This document shows positions 16,998-27,103 of a DNA stretch of 64,000 nucleotides, piece by piece. Origin of the DNA: Kiritimatiellota bacterium B12222 (GTDB taxonomy: Bacteria; Verrucomicrobiota; Kiritimatiellia; SS1-B-03-39; UBA6053); contig CP120722.1 of assembly GCA_029719485.1 (NCBI GenBank), forward strand, positions 1,364,001-1,428,000. Direction: 5' to 3'. The translations under genes and the position numbers were made by a program. The number at the start of each line of letters is the position of its first letter. The stretch's first letter is position 1. Under the pieces are notes generated by a model. It worked only from the letters and a program-made list of their open reading frames with translations. It had not been told where the DNA came from and ran no database searches.

Positions 16998-18920
16998 TTA
17001 CGCGTTGGATTCTAAGAAGCCTTGCAGCTTTTTCAAACGGGTGGGGTGACGCATTTTACGCAGGGCTTTGGCTTCGATCTGACGAATACGTTCACGGGTC
17101 ACGTTGAACTTGCGTCCGACTTCTTCGAGGGTGTGGCCATAACCGTCGGTGAGACCAAAACGCATATTGAGTACGTCTTGTTCGCGGGCGCTCAAGGTGG
17201 TGAGTACATCGCCCAACCGCTCTTTGAGTAGGCTGTGGCCTGTCATATCGGCAGGACTGTCTGCGGCTTTATCTTCAATAAAGTCACCAAAGCTGGTGTC
17301 CTCGGAGTCACCTACGGGAGACTGAAGAGAAATGGGTTGCTGGGCAATTTTCAGGATGGAACGTACCCGATCCAGGGGCATGGTCATTTCTTCTGAAAGT
17401 TCTTCGGGAGAGGGTTCGCGGCCGAGTTCCTGAATCAATTGCTTTTGCATCCGCATCAATTTATTGATGGTTTCTATCATATGTACGGGAATACGGATGG
17501 TACGGGCTTGATCGGCAATCGAACGTGTAATGGCCTGGCGAATCCACCAAGTGGCGTAGGTACTGAATTTGTATCCGCGGCGATATTCAAATTTTTCGAC
17601 GGCTTTCATCAAGCCCATATTTCCTTCCTGAATCAAATCGAGGAACGAGAGGCCACGGTTGGTGTATTTTTTCGCGATACTGATGACCAACCGTAAGTTG
17701 GCTTCAACCATTTCTGTTTTTGCGCGAAGGCCTTTACGCATCCAGAAGCGCAGATCTTTGTAGCTTTCAAAGAACTCTTCTTCGCTCATGCCCATCAGCA
17801 ATTCCATTTCATGAATGCGCTGGGTGGCGTCTTGAACTGTTTTGGAGGTCGCGGTACGGCTGCTGTTGATTTTTTTACGAAGTTCGGTGAACTCATTAAA
17901 ATAGACGGTGCTAATTTCGACCAAATCTTCAATGGCTTTTTGTTTTAAGAATAGTTTTTCGTAACTCTTGGCCAAGCGGGTCCGTACTTTGCGGATCTCT
18001 TTTTCATGTTCTGCTTTTTTGGCAGCGCTTGCTTTTTGGAGTTTTACAAATTCCTCTTCGAGGGTTTCGCGTTGATGCTCGATGTTTTTGAGGATTTTGG
18101 GGAGGTTTTTGAAGTATTTCTCACGACTTTCTACGTGTTTGTCGTTGATGATACGGTCAAAACGTTCTTCCTGATTTTCCAGACGGGTCATCAGATTTAA
18201 GTAAGCTTCGGCTGAACATCCCATGCGATTAAAGATATCGCAGGTCTTGATTTCGGCCTCTTCAATCCGTTTAGAAATCTCTACTTCCTCTTCACGAGAG
18301 AGCAGGGGAACCTGTCCCATTGATTTAAGATACATACGAACGGGATCGTCCAATACATCCATTTTTTCGGCGGCACGTTCTTTAACTTCGTGTTTGCGGC
18401 GATTTAAATGGGCTTCGACTTCCTCGGGACGGATGACCTCGATGTTGATCCCCTTAAGGGTGATCAAGGCTGAATCCAATTCGTTGGGGTTGTCGCCTTT
18501 GGAGGGAAGATGTTTGACCAGATCTTCAAGCAGCACATAGCCTTCGGCACGTCCTTTTTTGATGATGGGTTCGAAAAGTTTAGACCAGTTGGCACCTTCG
18601 ACTTTGGAAGAGAGAATCAAAGATTCATCAAGCTCTACCGCGGGTTCTACCGTTTTGTTTTCGGTTGTGTTGGCATCCGTTGTCTTTTTGCTACTGGTTT
18701 TTTTAGCTGTGGGCGTTTTTTTTGCCGTGGCTGTTTTTTTAGCTGGGGCTTTTTTTGCTACAGGCTTTTTGGCTGGGGCTGAAGCTTTTTTTGCAGGGGC
18801 TGCTTTGGTTGCATCCGCTTTTGGTGCAGCAGTGCTTTTCTTTTTTGCAGCGGTTTTTTTGGAGGCAGTGCTCTTTTTCTTAGCAGAGGGGGAAGAAGTG
18901 GTCTTCTTTTTTGCGGCCAT
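16998..18920 (-). CDS. rpoD: RNA polymerase primary sigma factor with Lys/Ala-rich tail
   Basis: The housekeeping sigma-70 factor, 640 residues. Residues 1-90 form a tail made almost only of Lys, Ala, Thr, Ser and Pro (A-A-K-K-K, P-A-K-K-A), resembling eukaryotic H1 or bacterial histone-like tails. Region 1.1 lies at about 111-163, region 1.2 starts at about 190 (D-D-P-V-R-M-Y-L), a non-conserved insert follows, and region 2 includes [13 protein letters not shown]. Region 4 ends with [16 protein letters not shown]. The core is standard; the tail is absent from the E. coli protein. Confidence 0.97.
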   Translation of the reverse strand: MAAKKKTTSSPSAKKKSTASKKTAAKKKSTAAPKADATKAAPAKKASAPAKKPVAKKAPAKKTATAKKTPTAKKTSSKKTTDANTTENKTVEPAVELDESLILSSKVEGANWSKLFEPIIKKGRAEGYVLLEDLVKHLPSKGDNPNELDSALITLKGINIEVIRPEEVEAHLNRRKHEVKERAAEKMDVLDDPVRMYLKSMGQVPLLSREEEVEISKRIEEAEIKTCDIFNRMGCSAEAYLNLMTRLENQEERFDRIINDKHVESREKYFKNLPKILKNIEHQRETLEEEFVKLQKASAAKKAEHEKEIRKVRTRLAKSYEKLFLKQKAIEDLVEISTVYFNEFTELRKKINSSRTATSKTVQDATQRIHEMELLMGMSEEEFFESYKDLRFWMRKGLRAKTEMVEANLRLVISIAKKYTNRGLSFLDLIQEGNMGLMKAVEKFEYRRGYKFSTYATWWIRQAITRSIADQARTIRIPVHMIETINKLMRMQKQLIQELGREPSPEELSEEMTMPLDRVRSILKIAQQPISLQSPVGDSEDTSFGDFIEDKAADSPADMTGHSLLKERLGDVLTTLSAREQDVLNMRFGLTDGYGHTLEEVGRKFNVTRERIRQIEAKALRKMRHPTRLKKLQGFLESNA

Positions 18921-19015
18921 AAAACAGGGTCCTTGGTGGAGAAAGTAGGGTTAATAAAGTCGGAAATTAACCTGTGAAAGAACATATAATTATACAGTCG
19001 CGACTATGCATAGTC

Positions 19016-19046
19016 AAGAAAAACCCTGCGGTGAAAGCAGGGTTTT
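19016..19046 (-). terminator. Rho-independent terminator downstream of the CNNM operon
   Basis: A 10-bp stem (AAAACCCTGC with GCAGGGTTTT) and a 7-base loop; on the minus strand it ends in TTTTTCTT. It lies 30 bp after the gene ending at 19078 and separates that operon from rpoD. Confidence 0.85.
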
Positions 19047-19077
19047 GATTGAGGGTTTTGGATGTGAAGGGGGAGGG

Positions 19078-19956
19078 TTATTCTAAGAAATATGTAATGG
19101 TGGCGTTCCAGCTATAACGGTAGAGGTCGTCTACGGGAATGGAGTTGGTTACCTGAATTATGACTTGGGCGGCTGAGGCGCCTACGACATCGACCTGTTT
19201 GGAGGTGTTGCCTGCGGTGACGTCTGTGAGGATAACTGAGCCATTGTAGTAGACTTCATAGGTTTCCGGACCTTCATCTACGGCATCAAAGTTTATTTGT
19301 ACACGTACCCGACGAATGCTGCGGCCGGCCAAGTCGTTTACCACATCTGAAATGGCGACTTGTGGTAAAATCAGTGTTTTCTGGTCAATATTTTGTGAGA
19401 GCGTTCTTACGATAATTTGGTCGGCAGGGTCAGTGCCGTCTCCTGTATCGCCACTGTCATCGCCGCCGCCTCCGCCACCGCTTCCGGCAATGGCAACGCC
19501 TGCACCTACGGCTACTACTGCGCCAGCGGCGATGAGTGCGGGTCGTTTCCAATCAGATGATTTAATGGCGACAGGGTTGCCACTGCCACCGATGACTTTG
19601 ACGGTTACCCAGTCGGTTTCGCTAAAGGCGCCGGTATCACTGCGTGCATCTAAATAATAGCGAAAGGAGGGGAGGCCTGCAAATTGTTCAGGGCTAACGA
19701 CCACCGAGTACACGCCAGCACCAGCAGAGCGCAGGCTCAGTTCCACGGGGGCAGAACCTGCGCTTTGGGCCAAGTGTAGGTTCACTTCACGAATACTGTC
19801 TGGGCTGCTTACCCGGGCCACAATGCGGAAGGGTTGACCATCTACCACGGAAGCTGGCGCTTCGTGACTGATGACAGGTCGGGAAGGGGGTTGGGCCCAT
19901 AAGGGGGAACAAAGTACGGCAAAAAGGGTTAAGCTAGGAATAATAAATAGTTTCAA
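19078..19956 (-). CDS. secreted or membrane protein of unknown function with Gly-rich hinge
   Basis: A 292-residue protein I cannot name. The signal peptide ends at about A-Q-P-P (residue 22). Residues 27-125 look like an immunoglobulin-type beta-sandwich (S-R-P-V-I-S-H-E-A-P). A hydrophobic Ala/Val/Gly segment at about 139-158 may cross the membrane, followed by a run of Gly and Asp (about 159-177). The final 110 residues form a second beta-rich domain. It starts 20 bp after a CNNM protein and belongs to that operon. Confidence 0.6.
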   Translation of the reverse strand: MKLFIIPSLTLFAVLCSPLWAQPPSRPVISHEAPASVVDGQPFRIVARVSSPDSIREVNLHLAQSAGSAPVELSLRSAGAGVYSVVVSPEQFAGLPSFRYYLDARSDTGAFSETDWVTVKVIGGSGNPVAIKSSDWKRPALIAAGAVVAVGAGVAIAGSGGGGGGDDSGDTGDGTDPADQIIVRTLSQNIDQKTLILPQVAISDVVNDLAGRSIRRVRVQINFDAVDEGPETYEVYYNGSVILTDVTAGNTSKQVDVVGASAAQVIIQVTNSIPVDDLYRYSWNATITYFLE

Positions 19957-19976
19957 GGGGGTTCTCCAAAAGTTGT

Positions 19977-20969
19977 TTACTTCTCATAAAGCGGTCCAAC
20001 GATTTCTTCAAGCACCACTTCGGTTGTAACGAAACCTGTGACCATGCCTTGATCGTCTCGTACCAGCAATACGGGTTGACGGGTGAGGCGCATGCGTGGA
20101 ATTAAATCGTCGGCGGGCATTTCTTCATCGACGTATTGTGGTGGCCGAATCAAATCGGGCACTTTGAGGTCTTCTTCATCGATACGCTCAAATAAATCGC
20201 TTATTTTCAAGATACCCGTGAAACGTTTTTCTGCATCGGAATAAACCGGAAAACTTTTCACTTTTGATTTTGCTGCCAATTCTAGAATTTCGGGCATGGG
20301 GGTATGAGGACTGATTTGGAGCATTTTTTCGCGTGGCACCATAATATCCTTGGCGTTTTGTTCGGAAAGACCGAAAACACCTACCACCATGCGCCGTCGC
20401 TGTTCGCTTAAATCGGGTGTCGCTCCACTTTCACGACTTAATAAAAATTGAATATCCCTTCGGGTGATGTGACCTTGATTTTGATCGTCTTCATTGAGGT
20501 CTGGATCTGGAATGACCCGTTTAACCAATGTGATCACCGGAGCGCTAACCACATGGAAGAGGATTTGAGACAGTTTAAATAGGGGCATGCCCCGAGCGGA
20601 GCGAATGAGGGGATGACTTTGAAACCAGGCTTTGGGGAGATATTCACCAAAGATGAGAATGAGCAAAGTAAGAAGGACGGCGGCGATGGGCCCCCCCACG
20701 CGGGTGGAGCCGATGAGGTCGATGATGAGTCGCGTGCCCATGACCGTAAATGCGGTATTGGCAAGATTTGTGCCTACCAAACTGGTGGCCAGCATTTCAT
20801 CAGGGTCCTGAATGAGCTTTTCGAGTTGCAAGGCTCTTTTGTCGCGTCGTTTTGCCAAGTGGCGGAGACGAACGCGATTGATGGAGACGATGCCCGTTTC
20901 CATGCCTGAATAAAAAGCGGAGGCTAACAGACAGAAAATAAACAGGATCCATTCGGTGAGGTGGTTCAT
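19977..20969 (-). CDS. CNNM/CBS-domain protein without CorC_HlyC domain
   Basis: A 330-residue protein with an N-terminal DUF21/CNNM membrane domain (four hydrophobic helices within the first 150 residues, containing F-G-E-Y-L-P-K-A) and a CBS-pair region (V-P-R-E-K-M-L-Q-I, then V-P-D-L-I-R-P). These families are linked to Mg2+/Co2+ efflux. The C-terminal CorC_HlyC domain of the longer neighbour is missing, so the two may form a pair. The start overlaps the end of the upstream gene by 4 bp (ATGA). Confidence 0.88.
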   Translation of the reverse strand: MNHLTEWILFIFCLLASAFYSGMETGIVSINRVRLRHLAKRRDKRALQLEKLIQDPDEMLATSLVGTNLANTAFTVMGTRLIIDLIGSTRVGGPIAAVLLTLLILIFGEYLPKAWFQSHPLIRSARGMPLFKLSQILFHVVSAPVITLVKRVIPDPDLNEDDQNQGHITRRDIQFLLSRESGATPDLSEQRRRMVVGVFGLSEQNAKDIMVPREKMLQISPHTPMPEILELAAKSKVKSFPVYSDAEKRFTGILKISDLFERIDEEDLKVPDLIRPPQYVDEEMPADDLIPRMRLTRQPVLLVRDDQGMVTGFVTTEVVLEEIVGPLYEK

Positions 20970-22204
20970 AGATCCTCCTCGGTTTCGGGAATGATTTGCA
21001 AGAGAATCAATAGAATGCGGTTACGGCGCATTTGACGTACCATGGCTTTGCATCCCGGCACTTCGATGCGTTCGTACAATTTGGGTAAATGTTCAACTTG
21101 TTCGATGAACCAGCCGGAGAGTCGGTCTGCGGTTTCTGAATCCAAGTGAAGACCGGTGATGCGTTCTACATCGAGCAAATGCATTTGTGCGTCGAGTAAC
21201 CAGGTGTCATCCGTGAGTTGTTCACTTACCAGTCGCTGATTTTCTTCGGTGTCCATCTCTCCGGTGAGTTCTTCCAAGATATCACCACGGGTAATGAGTC
21301 CTGCAGTACCTCCGTACTCATCCACGACCACCGCGACTTGTTTGCGGGCGGTTAACATCTGGGTGAGTAATTTATCTAAGGTGCAGAGTTCAGGAATGAA
21401 AAAGGGCTGGAGGGTGGCTTTTTGTAAGTCGCGTGCGGGATCGAGCAAATAGGCGCGCACGTCCAAGAGACCATGAATATTGTCCAGTTGTTCATGATAG
21501 AGCACCAAATGACGTACTTTGCTTTTTTTGGCAGCTTCGAGTACGTTTACGTTCTCATCACTGAGGTTCACCCCTTCTAAATCAACGCGGGGGGTCATGA
21601 CATCGCCAACGGTTTGGCGTTCCAGGGACAGAATGGCTTGCACCATTTTGTGTTCGTGGTCGTCTAAACTTCCGCTTTCGCCACTGGCTTCCATAAGGGT
21701 GTCGTACTCTGCTTTGCTGATGATGTGTCCGCTGGGCAGAAAGAATCGCGAGAATTTATTGGTGATGGCCTCGAGCAATCCGCGTGGCCATTTGAGGATT
21801 TTCACCAGTAACATCAAGGGACCTGCATACACTTTGGCCATGCGATCGCTCAAGCGAAGGGCTAAGCGTTTGGGTCCGAATTCACCAAAAATCAAGGTGA
21901 CCAAGGTGAGGAGTCCCACTTGACCCCATTCGTGGGTGAAGTGAAAGGCGTCGAGTACGGCAGCGCCGATGATCCACAAATTCACGTTGACGATGGTATT
22001 GCCAATCAGGATGGTGGAGAGCAGACGGGTGGGTTGCTCAAGTAAATGCCTGAGTCGGTCTGCGGTAACAGGATCATTTTCTCCAATGCGATTTACTTCA
22101 TGGAGATCTAGGGAAAATAAGGCGGTTTCTGAGCTGGAGAAAAATCCAGAGCATACGAGTAACAGGAGAAACCCTACCAGTTGAAGACCCAATAAAATGG
22201 TCAT
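20966..22204 (-). CDS. CNNM/CBS/CorC_HlyC hemolysin-family transporter
   Basis: A 412-residue protein with the full three-part layout: DUF21/CNNM membrane domain (first 180 residues, with F-G-E-F-G-P-K-R), a CBS pair starting at M-T-P-R-V-D-L-E, including V-V-D-E-Y-G-G-T-A-G-L-I-T, and a C-terminal CorC_HlyC domain. Members are associated with Mg2+ and Co2+ efflux; the hemolysin name is historical. It is the first gene of a three-gene operon with the shorter CNNM protein and a secreted protein. Confidence 0.92.
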   Translation of the reverse strand: MTILLGLQLVGFLLLLVCSGFFSSSETALFSLDLHEVNRIGENDPVTADRLRHLLEQPTRLLSTILIGNTIVNVNLWIIGAAVLDAFHFTHEWGQVGLLTLVTLIFGEFGPKRLALRLSDRMAKVYAGPLMLLVKILKWPRGLLEAITNKFSRFFLPSGHIISKAEYDTLMEASGESGSLDDHEHKMVQAILSLERQTVGDVMTPRVDLEGVNLSDENVNVLEAAKKSKVRHLVLYHEQLDNIHGLLDVRAYLLDPARDLQKATLQPFFIPELCTLDKLLTQMLTARKQVAVVVDEYGGTAGLITRGDILEELTGEMDTEENQRLVSEQLTDDTWLLDAQMHLLDVERITGLHLDSETADRLSGWFIEQVEHLPKLYERIEVPGCKAMVRQMRRNRILLILLQIIPETEEDL

Positions 22205-22378
22205 GAGTGCAGCGTACTCCTCCCGCTGCGAGGGCGTGTAGGGTATGGGTCGGCGTCAGGATCTGTTAAAGAAAAGGGTGAGTCCATGTAGGTAATAAAT
22301 GAGGTGAGTTACCTATAGGAAACCAGAAGGAACTGCACAAGACTATTTTGCGTCCCTCGCATTGGGTTTATGCCTGTT

Positions 22379-22795
22379 TTATTTGATGTGCGGGCCCATG
22401 CTCAGGGTGACGATGTAGGAATATCCCTCTTCTCCCGCTGAGGAGAGGACTTGCGCGATGGTCACGTAAATATCCGGATGGGTTTCGCTGATGAAGGCAT
22501 CCATGCCTACAAAGGGGAGGTTGTCATCGCTGAGGAGAGCCTTCTTTTTTTGGGCTTCTTGTTCCGTGGGGACTTTGATGCTCCATTCGGGTCCCAAATA
22601 TGTGGCCAAGGCTTCTCTTGCTTGTTCGTAGGAAAGTTTGGTGAAAAAAGAGATGACGTCGCGTCCATCTTTTTCATAACTCCGATTCACTTGGCTGTGG
22701 GGAAATTGTTCGGGTAGGGTGACGACGATGACTTCCTCGTTTTGGGAAAAGGCGGGAAGGGCGAGGAAGAGCAGGAGTGATACAAACCATTTCAT
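22379..22795 (-). CDS. small secreted protein of unknown function
   Basis: A 138-residue protein with a clear signal peptide (M-K-W-F-V-S-L-L-L-F-L-A-L-P-A-F-S, cut near residue 17). The mature part is a mixed alpha/beta domain of about 120 residues that I do not recognise, without Cys pairs or catalytic motifs. It stands alone between the CNNM operon and the sialate esterase gene, in the same direction as both. Confidence 0.6.
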   Translation of the reverse strand: MKWFVSLLLFLALPAFSQNEEVIVVTLPEQFPHSQVNRSYEKDGRDVISFFTKLSYEQAREALATYLGPEWSIKVPTEQEAQKKKALLSDDNLPFVGMDAFISETHPDIYVTIAQVLSSAGEEGYSYIVTLSMGPHIK

Positions 22796-22885
22796 GGAGA
22801 ACCGGGGCTGGGGATTAGGGTGGGCTATGACTGATATTTGTGAGGTATTTTTTCGTTGGGGTCAAAGGTTTCCTTGAGGCTCATC

Positions 22886-22927
22886 CAAAAAAAATGCCGG
22901 CTGAGGAAAAAATCCTGCAGCCGGCAT
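22886..22927 (-). terminator. Rho-independent terminator of the sialate esterase gene
   Basis: A 10-bp perfect stem (ATGCCGGCTG with CAGCCGGCAT), extended inwards by AGGA/TCCT, is followed on the minus strand by eight T. It lies 18 bp after the stop at 22946. Confidence 0.92.
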
Positions 22928-22945
22928 ATGGATATTTGAGTGAGA

Positions 22946-24976
22946 TTACTCTGCTTCGGGGACGTCGGTTCTGAAGGGGGCCATGGGGAGACCCGCTTGA
23001 TTGTAGAAGGACGCTTCAGGATTATTGGCCCATCCGTAACGCACGGCCACGGGAGTGGCTACGCTTTCGGCGCTTAGGGTGATGGTGTTGCCTTCAATCA
23101 GCAATTGGTCGGCCCACACAAAGTCACCTTCCGTTCCTCGGATGGCAAAGCCTCCGGGATTTTCTACAACGCTTCGGATGCCTCCTTCGGCATGGTCAAA
23201 ACTGAGAATGACTTCATTGCCAACGATTTCCATGCCTGAGAAGGTCGGTCCATCGGCAATTACATCACGATCGTACGCGATGCGTTCTGCCTGCAGTCCT
23301 AAACGCAGGCCTACGTCTTGTTTGTTTCGAGGGTGAATATCCCCAGCTTCGCCAATATCAATGGTCAACGCCAAGCCCACGTTGGGATCGTTGGCCGCGG
23401 TCATGGCTTGGGCCTCGCGTAATTCGGCCCAGGAGCTATTGCTGGGTTTGGGTGCTCGCATTTGAAAGTTGGCGAGTTGGACGACGAGGAAAGGAAAGTC
23501 TCCTTGGTTCCACTGTTTCCGCCAATCGCCGATGAGGGCAGGTAAAAGGCTGTAGTACTGTTGGGCGCGGCCCGTGTTTGATTCGCCTTGGTACCAAATG
23601 ACTCCTTTGATTCCGTAAGGCACGATGGGGGCAATCATACCTTTGTAAAGTACGGTGGGGACATTGGGACCGTTGGGTCTTTTGGGTTTTGCGGGCAGCT
23701 CAAACTCAGGTTTGATTTTCCATTCACCTTCCAGAGAAATCGCCTCATCCATCTGCGCATCGACGGGGGCAACGTAACGGGGTGTGGGTTTTTTGCTCCA
23801 CAGGCCTCCTTGATAATTGGCATCAATCACGCGAATCGCGATGACGTGCTGACCTGCGGTTACGGCGGAGCCGGGAATTTTGTAGTTTCGGGGTTTGTTC
23901 CATGCACTAACGTTTTTATCTTTGTAACTCCCGGCTTGTCCTACAATGACGCCGTCGAACCAGGTCACGTCAATTTCATCGATAGGGCCTGTTTCTAAGA
24001 CCAGATCACGACCTGCCCACGCTTCAGGGATGGTGATGGTTTTGCGGAGCCAGACCATACCGTCCAGGTTGGGGAAGCCATCATTTTCCCAATTGTTGGG
24101 TACGGTCATGGTCGCCCAATCCGAATCATCGAGTGAAGGAAGGGCCCAGGGGGTGGAGGATTCAAGGTCGGCCTCTAATGCAATCAATTTTTTCTCTTCG
24201 GCTTGATAGGCTTTTTTCTCTTCTTTGTAGCGAAGGGTATTGGCTTCACGCTGACTGGCGGCTGTGGGTAGATTCTCAATGGTCTCTGAAAACTCCGGGA
24301 ATTGTGCATGTAAAGTTTCGGCACTGGTCCAAGCTTCGGCAATGGTTCCCCCCCAGTTGGCGCTGATGAGTCCAATGGGTTGTTGGAGTTGTTGATTCAG
24401 GTGACGACCAAAAAAGTAGCCCACTGCTGAGAAGTTTCCGACGGTTTCAGGAGAGCAAACCAGCCATTTTCCGACCACATCGGTTGCTTTTTCGTAGCCA
24501 ATCATGTGTTTGACGGTGAAAAGCCGAATTTCGGGATAGTTCGCTGCTGCAATTTCTGTTTTTGCATTGTTGGATTGATTGACGCCCCATTGCATATTGG
24601 ATTGACCTGAACACAGCCATACGTCACCCACGAGCACATCGGTGTAGATGATTTCATCTCCGGAGGTGGTGCTGACTTTTAAAGAAGCAGCTTCTTTGTT
24701 GCTGGGGAAGGCTGGCAGGTCTACCCGCCATTTGCCTTCGGCGTTGGCGGTGGTGATGATCGTTTGATCTTCAAAAGTTACGGTGACCTCGTCCGCCGGA
24801 TCTGCCCAGCCCCAAACGGGAATGGTGTTTTCTTGTTGGAGGACCATGTGGTCTCCGAAGATAGCGGGTAACTTTAATTCGGCGTGTAGGGGGGACACAC
24901 CCAGCGCTACTCCAGCTCCTAAAAGGAGGGTGAGGCGATGAAAATACAGGCGAGAATGCAATAATAGTCGATTCAT
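22946..24976 (-). CDS. sialate O-acetylesterase family protein
   Basis: A 676-residue secreted SGNH-type carbohydrate esterase that removes acetyl groups from sialic acid or plant glycans. A signal peptide covers about the first 31 residues. The nucleophile Ser is in W-L-C-S-G-Q-S-N-M-Q, the oxyanion residues are in W-Y-Q-G-E-S-N, and the acid/base pair is in D-I-H-P-R-N-K. A beta-jelly-roll domain of about 150 residues, with D-W-A-T-M-T-V-P, is inserted into the catalytic domain. This layout is common in polysaccharide-degrading Bacteroidota and Verrucomicrobiota. No other glycan enzymes are next to it. Confidence 0.93.
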   Translation of the reverse strand: MNRLLLHSRLYFHRLTLLLGAGVALGVSPLHAELKLPAIFGDHMVLQQENTIPVWGWADPADEVTVTFEDQTIITTANAEGKWRVDLPAFPSNKEAASLKVSTTSGDEIIYTDVLVGDVWLCSGQSNMQWGVNQSNNAKTEIAAANYPEIRLFTVKHMIGYEKATDVVGKWLVCSPETVGNFSAVGYFFGRHLNQQLQQPIGLISANWGGTIAEAWTSAETLHAQFPEFSETIENLPTAASQREANTLRYKEEKKAYQAEEKKLIALEADLESSTPWALPSLDDSDWATMTVPNNWENDGFPNLDGMVWLRKTITIPEAWAGRDLVLETGPIDEIDVTWFDGVIVGQAGSYKDKNVSAWNKPRNYKIPGSAVTAGQHVIAIRVIDANYQGGLWSKKPTPRYVAPVDAQMDEAISLEGEWKIKPEFELPAKPKRPNGPNVPTVLYKGMIAPIVPYGIKGVIWYQGESNTGRAQQYYSLLPALIGDWRKQWNQGDFPFLVVQLANFQMRAPKPSNSSWAELREAQAMTAANDPNVGLALTIDIGEAGDIHPRNKQDVGLRLGLQAERIAYDRDVIADGPTFSGMEIVGNEVILSFDHAEGGIRSVVENPGGFAIRGTEGDFVWADQLLIEGNTITLSAESVATPVAVRYGWANNPEASFYNQAGLPMAPFRTDVPEAE

Positions 24977-25264
24977 AATCGTGTGGGCTACTGTGAGGGG
25001 TTGTACGTATTCAGATTTCAGGACCTTTTTGAAAGATCCTTCCTTTTAAAAAGGAGAATGACCATGATCATAATTTTGTGATGGGGCAATCAAAACTTGT
25101 CAAAAAGGGTCTTTTTCTTTGTGGAAAGGTCTTTTCGTTTTTGTGAGAAGCCGTCATTTTCGAGATCGTCGAATCAGTTCGGCTTTCCGCTTTGCTGGGA
25201 GCCCTTTGGTTTGCTAGAGGCTCTATAATTCAAATTCACTTTTCAGATTTAACCGGAGTTTTGT
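24977..25264. promoter_or_regulatory. divergent control region with a glmS -10 box
   Basis: This 288-bp gap lies between the divergent sialate esterase and glmS genes. A perfect TATAAT at 25224-25229 lies 35 bp before the glmS ATG. No good -35 hexamer stands 17 bp upstream, although TTTGG and TTGCT sequences are near. The 5' leader would be under 30 bases, which leaves no room for a glmS ribozyme. An AT-rich stretch at 25030-25140 contains repeated TTTTTCTTTGTGG-like and AAAGGTCTTTTCG-like sequences. Confidence 0.55.
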
Positions 25265-27100
25265 ATGTGTGGTATTGTTGGCATGGTGGGTGATCGCGAT
25301 GCGGTACCTGTTTTAATTGAAGGTCTTAAACGACTGGAATATCGCGGATATGATTCTGCTGGGCTTGCGGTTTTGCATGAAAATGATGTGGCGTTACGTC
25401 GCGCGGTGGGACGGCTTTCTGCCTTAGAATCTGAACTCGCGGCACATCCACTGTCCGGTTCCATTGGCATTGGACACACCCGGTGGGCGACCCATGGCGA
25501 AGCGTCGGTTCGCAATTGTCATCCCCACGCCGCTGCTGAAGGACGTTTGGCCTTGGTTCATAACGGCATTATTGAGAATTATCAGGAATTGAAAAAAGAT
25601 TTAACGGCCAAAGGCATTCTTTTTTCCTCAGACACAGATACGGAAGTGTTGGCGGCGACGATTGCGGATTGTCAGCAGGACGGTGCGGATCTCTTGGAGG
25701 CCTTGCGCTGTGCGTTGTCCAAAGCGAGGGGGGCCTATGCTTTGGGATTATTAAGTTTGGATGCACCTGAAACCTTGTATGCGGCCCGCTTGGGGTCACC
25801 ATTGATTGTGGGCAAAGGATCCTCCGGATATTTTATTGCCAGTGACGTACCGGCGATTTTACCGCAAGTGGACGAAGTGATTTACCTCGAAGATGGCGAA
25901 ATTGCGCGATTGACCCCGGCAGGGGTGGAGATCTGGAATTTGGCTGGTGAAGCTCAAGTCCTAAAGTGGGTCAAAGTGGAAATGGAAGAGTCGGCTGTGG
26001 ATGCCGGCGGCTTTGAAACCTTCATGCTCAAAGAAATCCACGAGCAGACCCGGGTGCTGCGGGGGTTGATGGAGCGCTACGTGATGGACGGTCAGATCGT
26101 ATTGCCGGAATTGAACATGTCGGTGGGTCACATCCGCACCTTGCAACGGATGATGATTGTCAGTTGTGGTACGGCCTATTACGCCGCGATGTATGGACGA
26201 TTGTTGATCGAAAATTACACCTCGATTGCTGTTGAAACTGACTTGGGCAGTGAGTTTCGTTATCGCTCGCCCAAGATTCAACCCGGCACCTTGGTGGCCA
26301 CGGTATCCCAATCTGGAGAGACGGCGGATACCTTGGCCTCCGTGCAAATGGCGAAAGGGGCGGGCTGTCCGATTTTGACCATCTGTAATGTATTTGGGTC
26401 TTCGTTGGTTCGAGAAAGTGATCATTTAATTTACACCCATGCCGGTCCTGAAATTGGGGTAGCCTCCACCAAAGCCTTTACGGCGCAGTTGATGTGTTTC
26501 GTCTTTTTGACCCTGTATTTGGCGGAAGCCCGTGGCGAATTGACGGCGGAAACCCGGGAGGAATTGCTGGCCGAATTACAGCGTATTCCCACCGCGATCC
26601 ATCGGGTGTTGGAAAACAAAGAACACATTCGTAAAATTGCGGAACAGCATCATGACGGGCCGAGCTCACTCTATCTCGGACGGCGGTATAATTACCCTAT
26701 GGCCTTGGAAGGGGCTTTGAAGAATAAAGAAATTTCTTATCAACATGCTGAAGGGTATGCCGCAGGTGAAATGAAACACGGACCCATCGCCCTGATCAAT
26801 GAATCTTTGCCGGTGATTTGTATTTGCACGGAAACGGAAGATGAAGTGGCTGAGAAAATGATTTCAAATGTGCGCGAAGTGCAGGCGCGTTCAGGCCGCA
26901 TCATTGCAATTGCGACGGAAGGGGATACGCGACTCGATGACATTACCGAGGATATTATTTTTGTGCCACGGATTTGTGAATGCATGTCACCCTTGGTGAA
27001 CGTGGTTGCGCTGCAGTTGTTGGCCTATTATGCGGCGCAGGCCCGTGGTACCGATATTGATAAACCCCGCAATCTTGCGAAAAGTGTAACGGTGGAATAG
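25265..27100 (+). CDS. glmS: glutamine--fructose-6-phosphate aminotransferase (isomerizing)
   Basis: GlmS, 611 residues, makes glucosamine-6-phosphate from fructose-6-phosphate and glutamine, the first step towards UDP-GlcNAc. The N-terminal Ntn-amidotransferase starts M-C-G-I-V-G, with Cys2 as nucleophile, and carries G-H-T-R-W-A-T-H-G. Two SIS domains follow, with S-C-G-T-A-Y-Y-A and S-Q-S-G-E-T-A-D-T, and the end K-P-R-N-L-A-K-S-V-T-V-E is canonical. An ATG preceded by CCGGAG sets the start. It is followed by murA after 3 bp, so two steps of wall precursor supply are co-transcribed. Confidence 0.98.
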   Translation: MCGIVGMVGDRDAVPVLIEGLKRLEYRGYDSAGLAVLHENDVALRRAVGRLSALESELAAHPLSGSIGIGHTRWATHGEASVRNCHPHAAAEGRLALVHNGIIENYQELKKDLTAKGILFSSDTDTEVLAATIADCQQDGADLLEALRCALSKARGAYALGLLSLDAPETLYAARLGSPLIVGKGSSGYFIASDVPAILPQVDEVIYLEDGEIARLTPAGVEIWNLAGEAQVLKWVKVEMEESAVDAGGFETFMLKEIHEQTRVLRGLMERYVMDGQIVLPELNMSVGHIRTLQRMMIVSCGTAYYAAMYGRLLIENYTSIAVETDLGSEFRYRSPKIQPGTLVATVSQSGETADTLASVQMAKGAGCPILTICNVFGSSLVRESDHLIYTHAGPEIGVASTKAFTAQLMCFVFLTLYLAEARGELTAETREELLAELQRIPTAIHRVLENKEHIRKIAEQHHDGPSSLYLGRRYNYPMALEGALKNKEISYQHAEGYAAGEMKHGPIALINESLPVICICTETEDEVAEKMISNVREVQARSGRIIAIATEGDTRLDDITEDIIFVPRICECMSPLVNVVALQLLAYYAAQARGTDIDKPRNLAKSVTVE

Positions 27101-27103
27101 ACT

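Noticed and set aside
16571..17107. ORFs through the 46-bp array with repeated G-R-D-A-L-A-P-V-L-V-C-T
   Set aside because: Translation of a non-coding tandem repeat; 46 is not a multiple of three, so frames rotate by copy.
25200..25264. glmS ribozyme upstream of glmS
   Set aside because: The putative leader after the TATAAT is under 30 bases, far too short, and no ribozyme core is seen.
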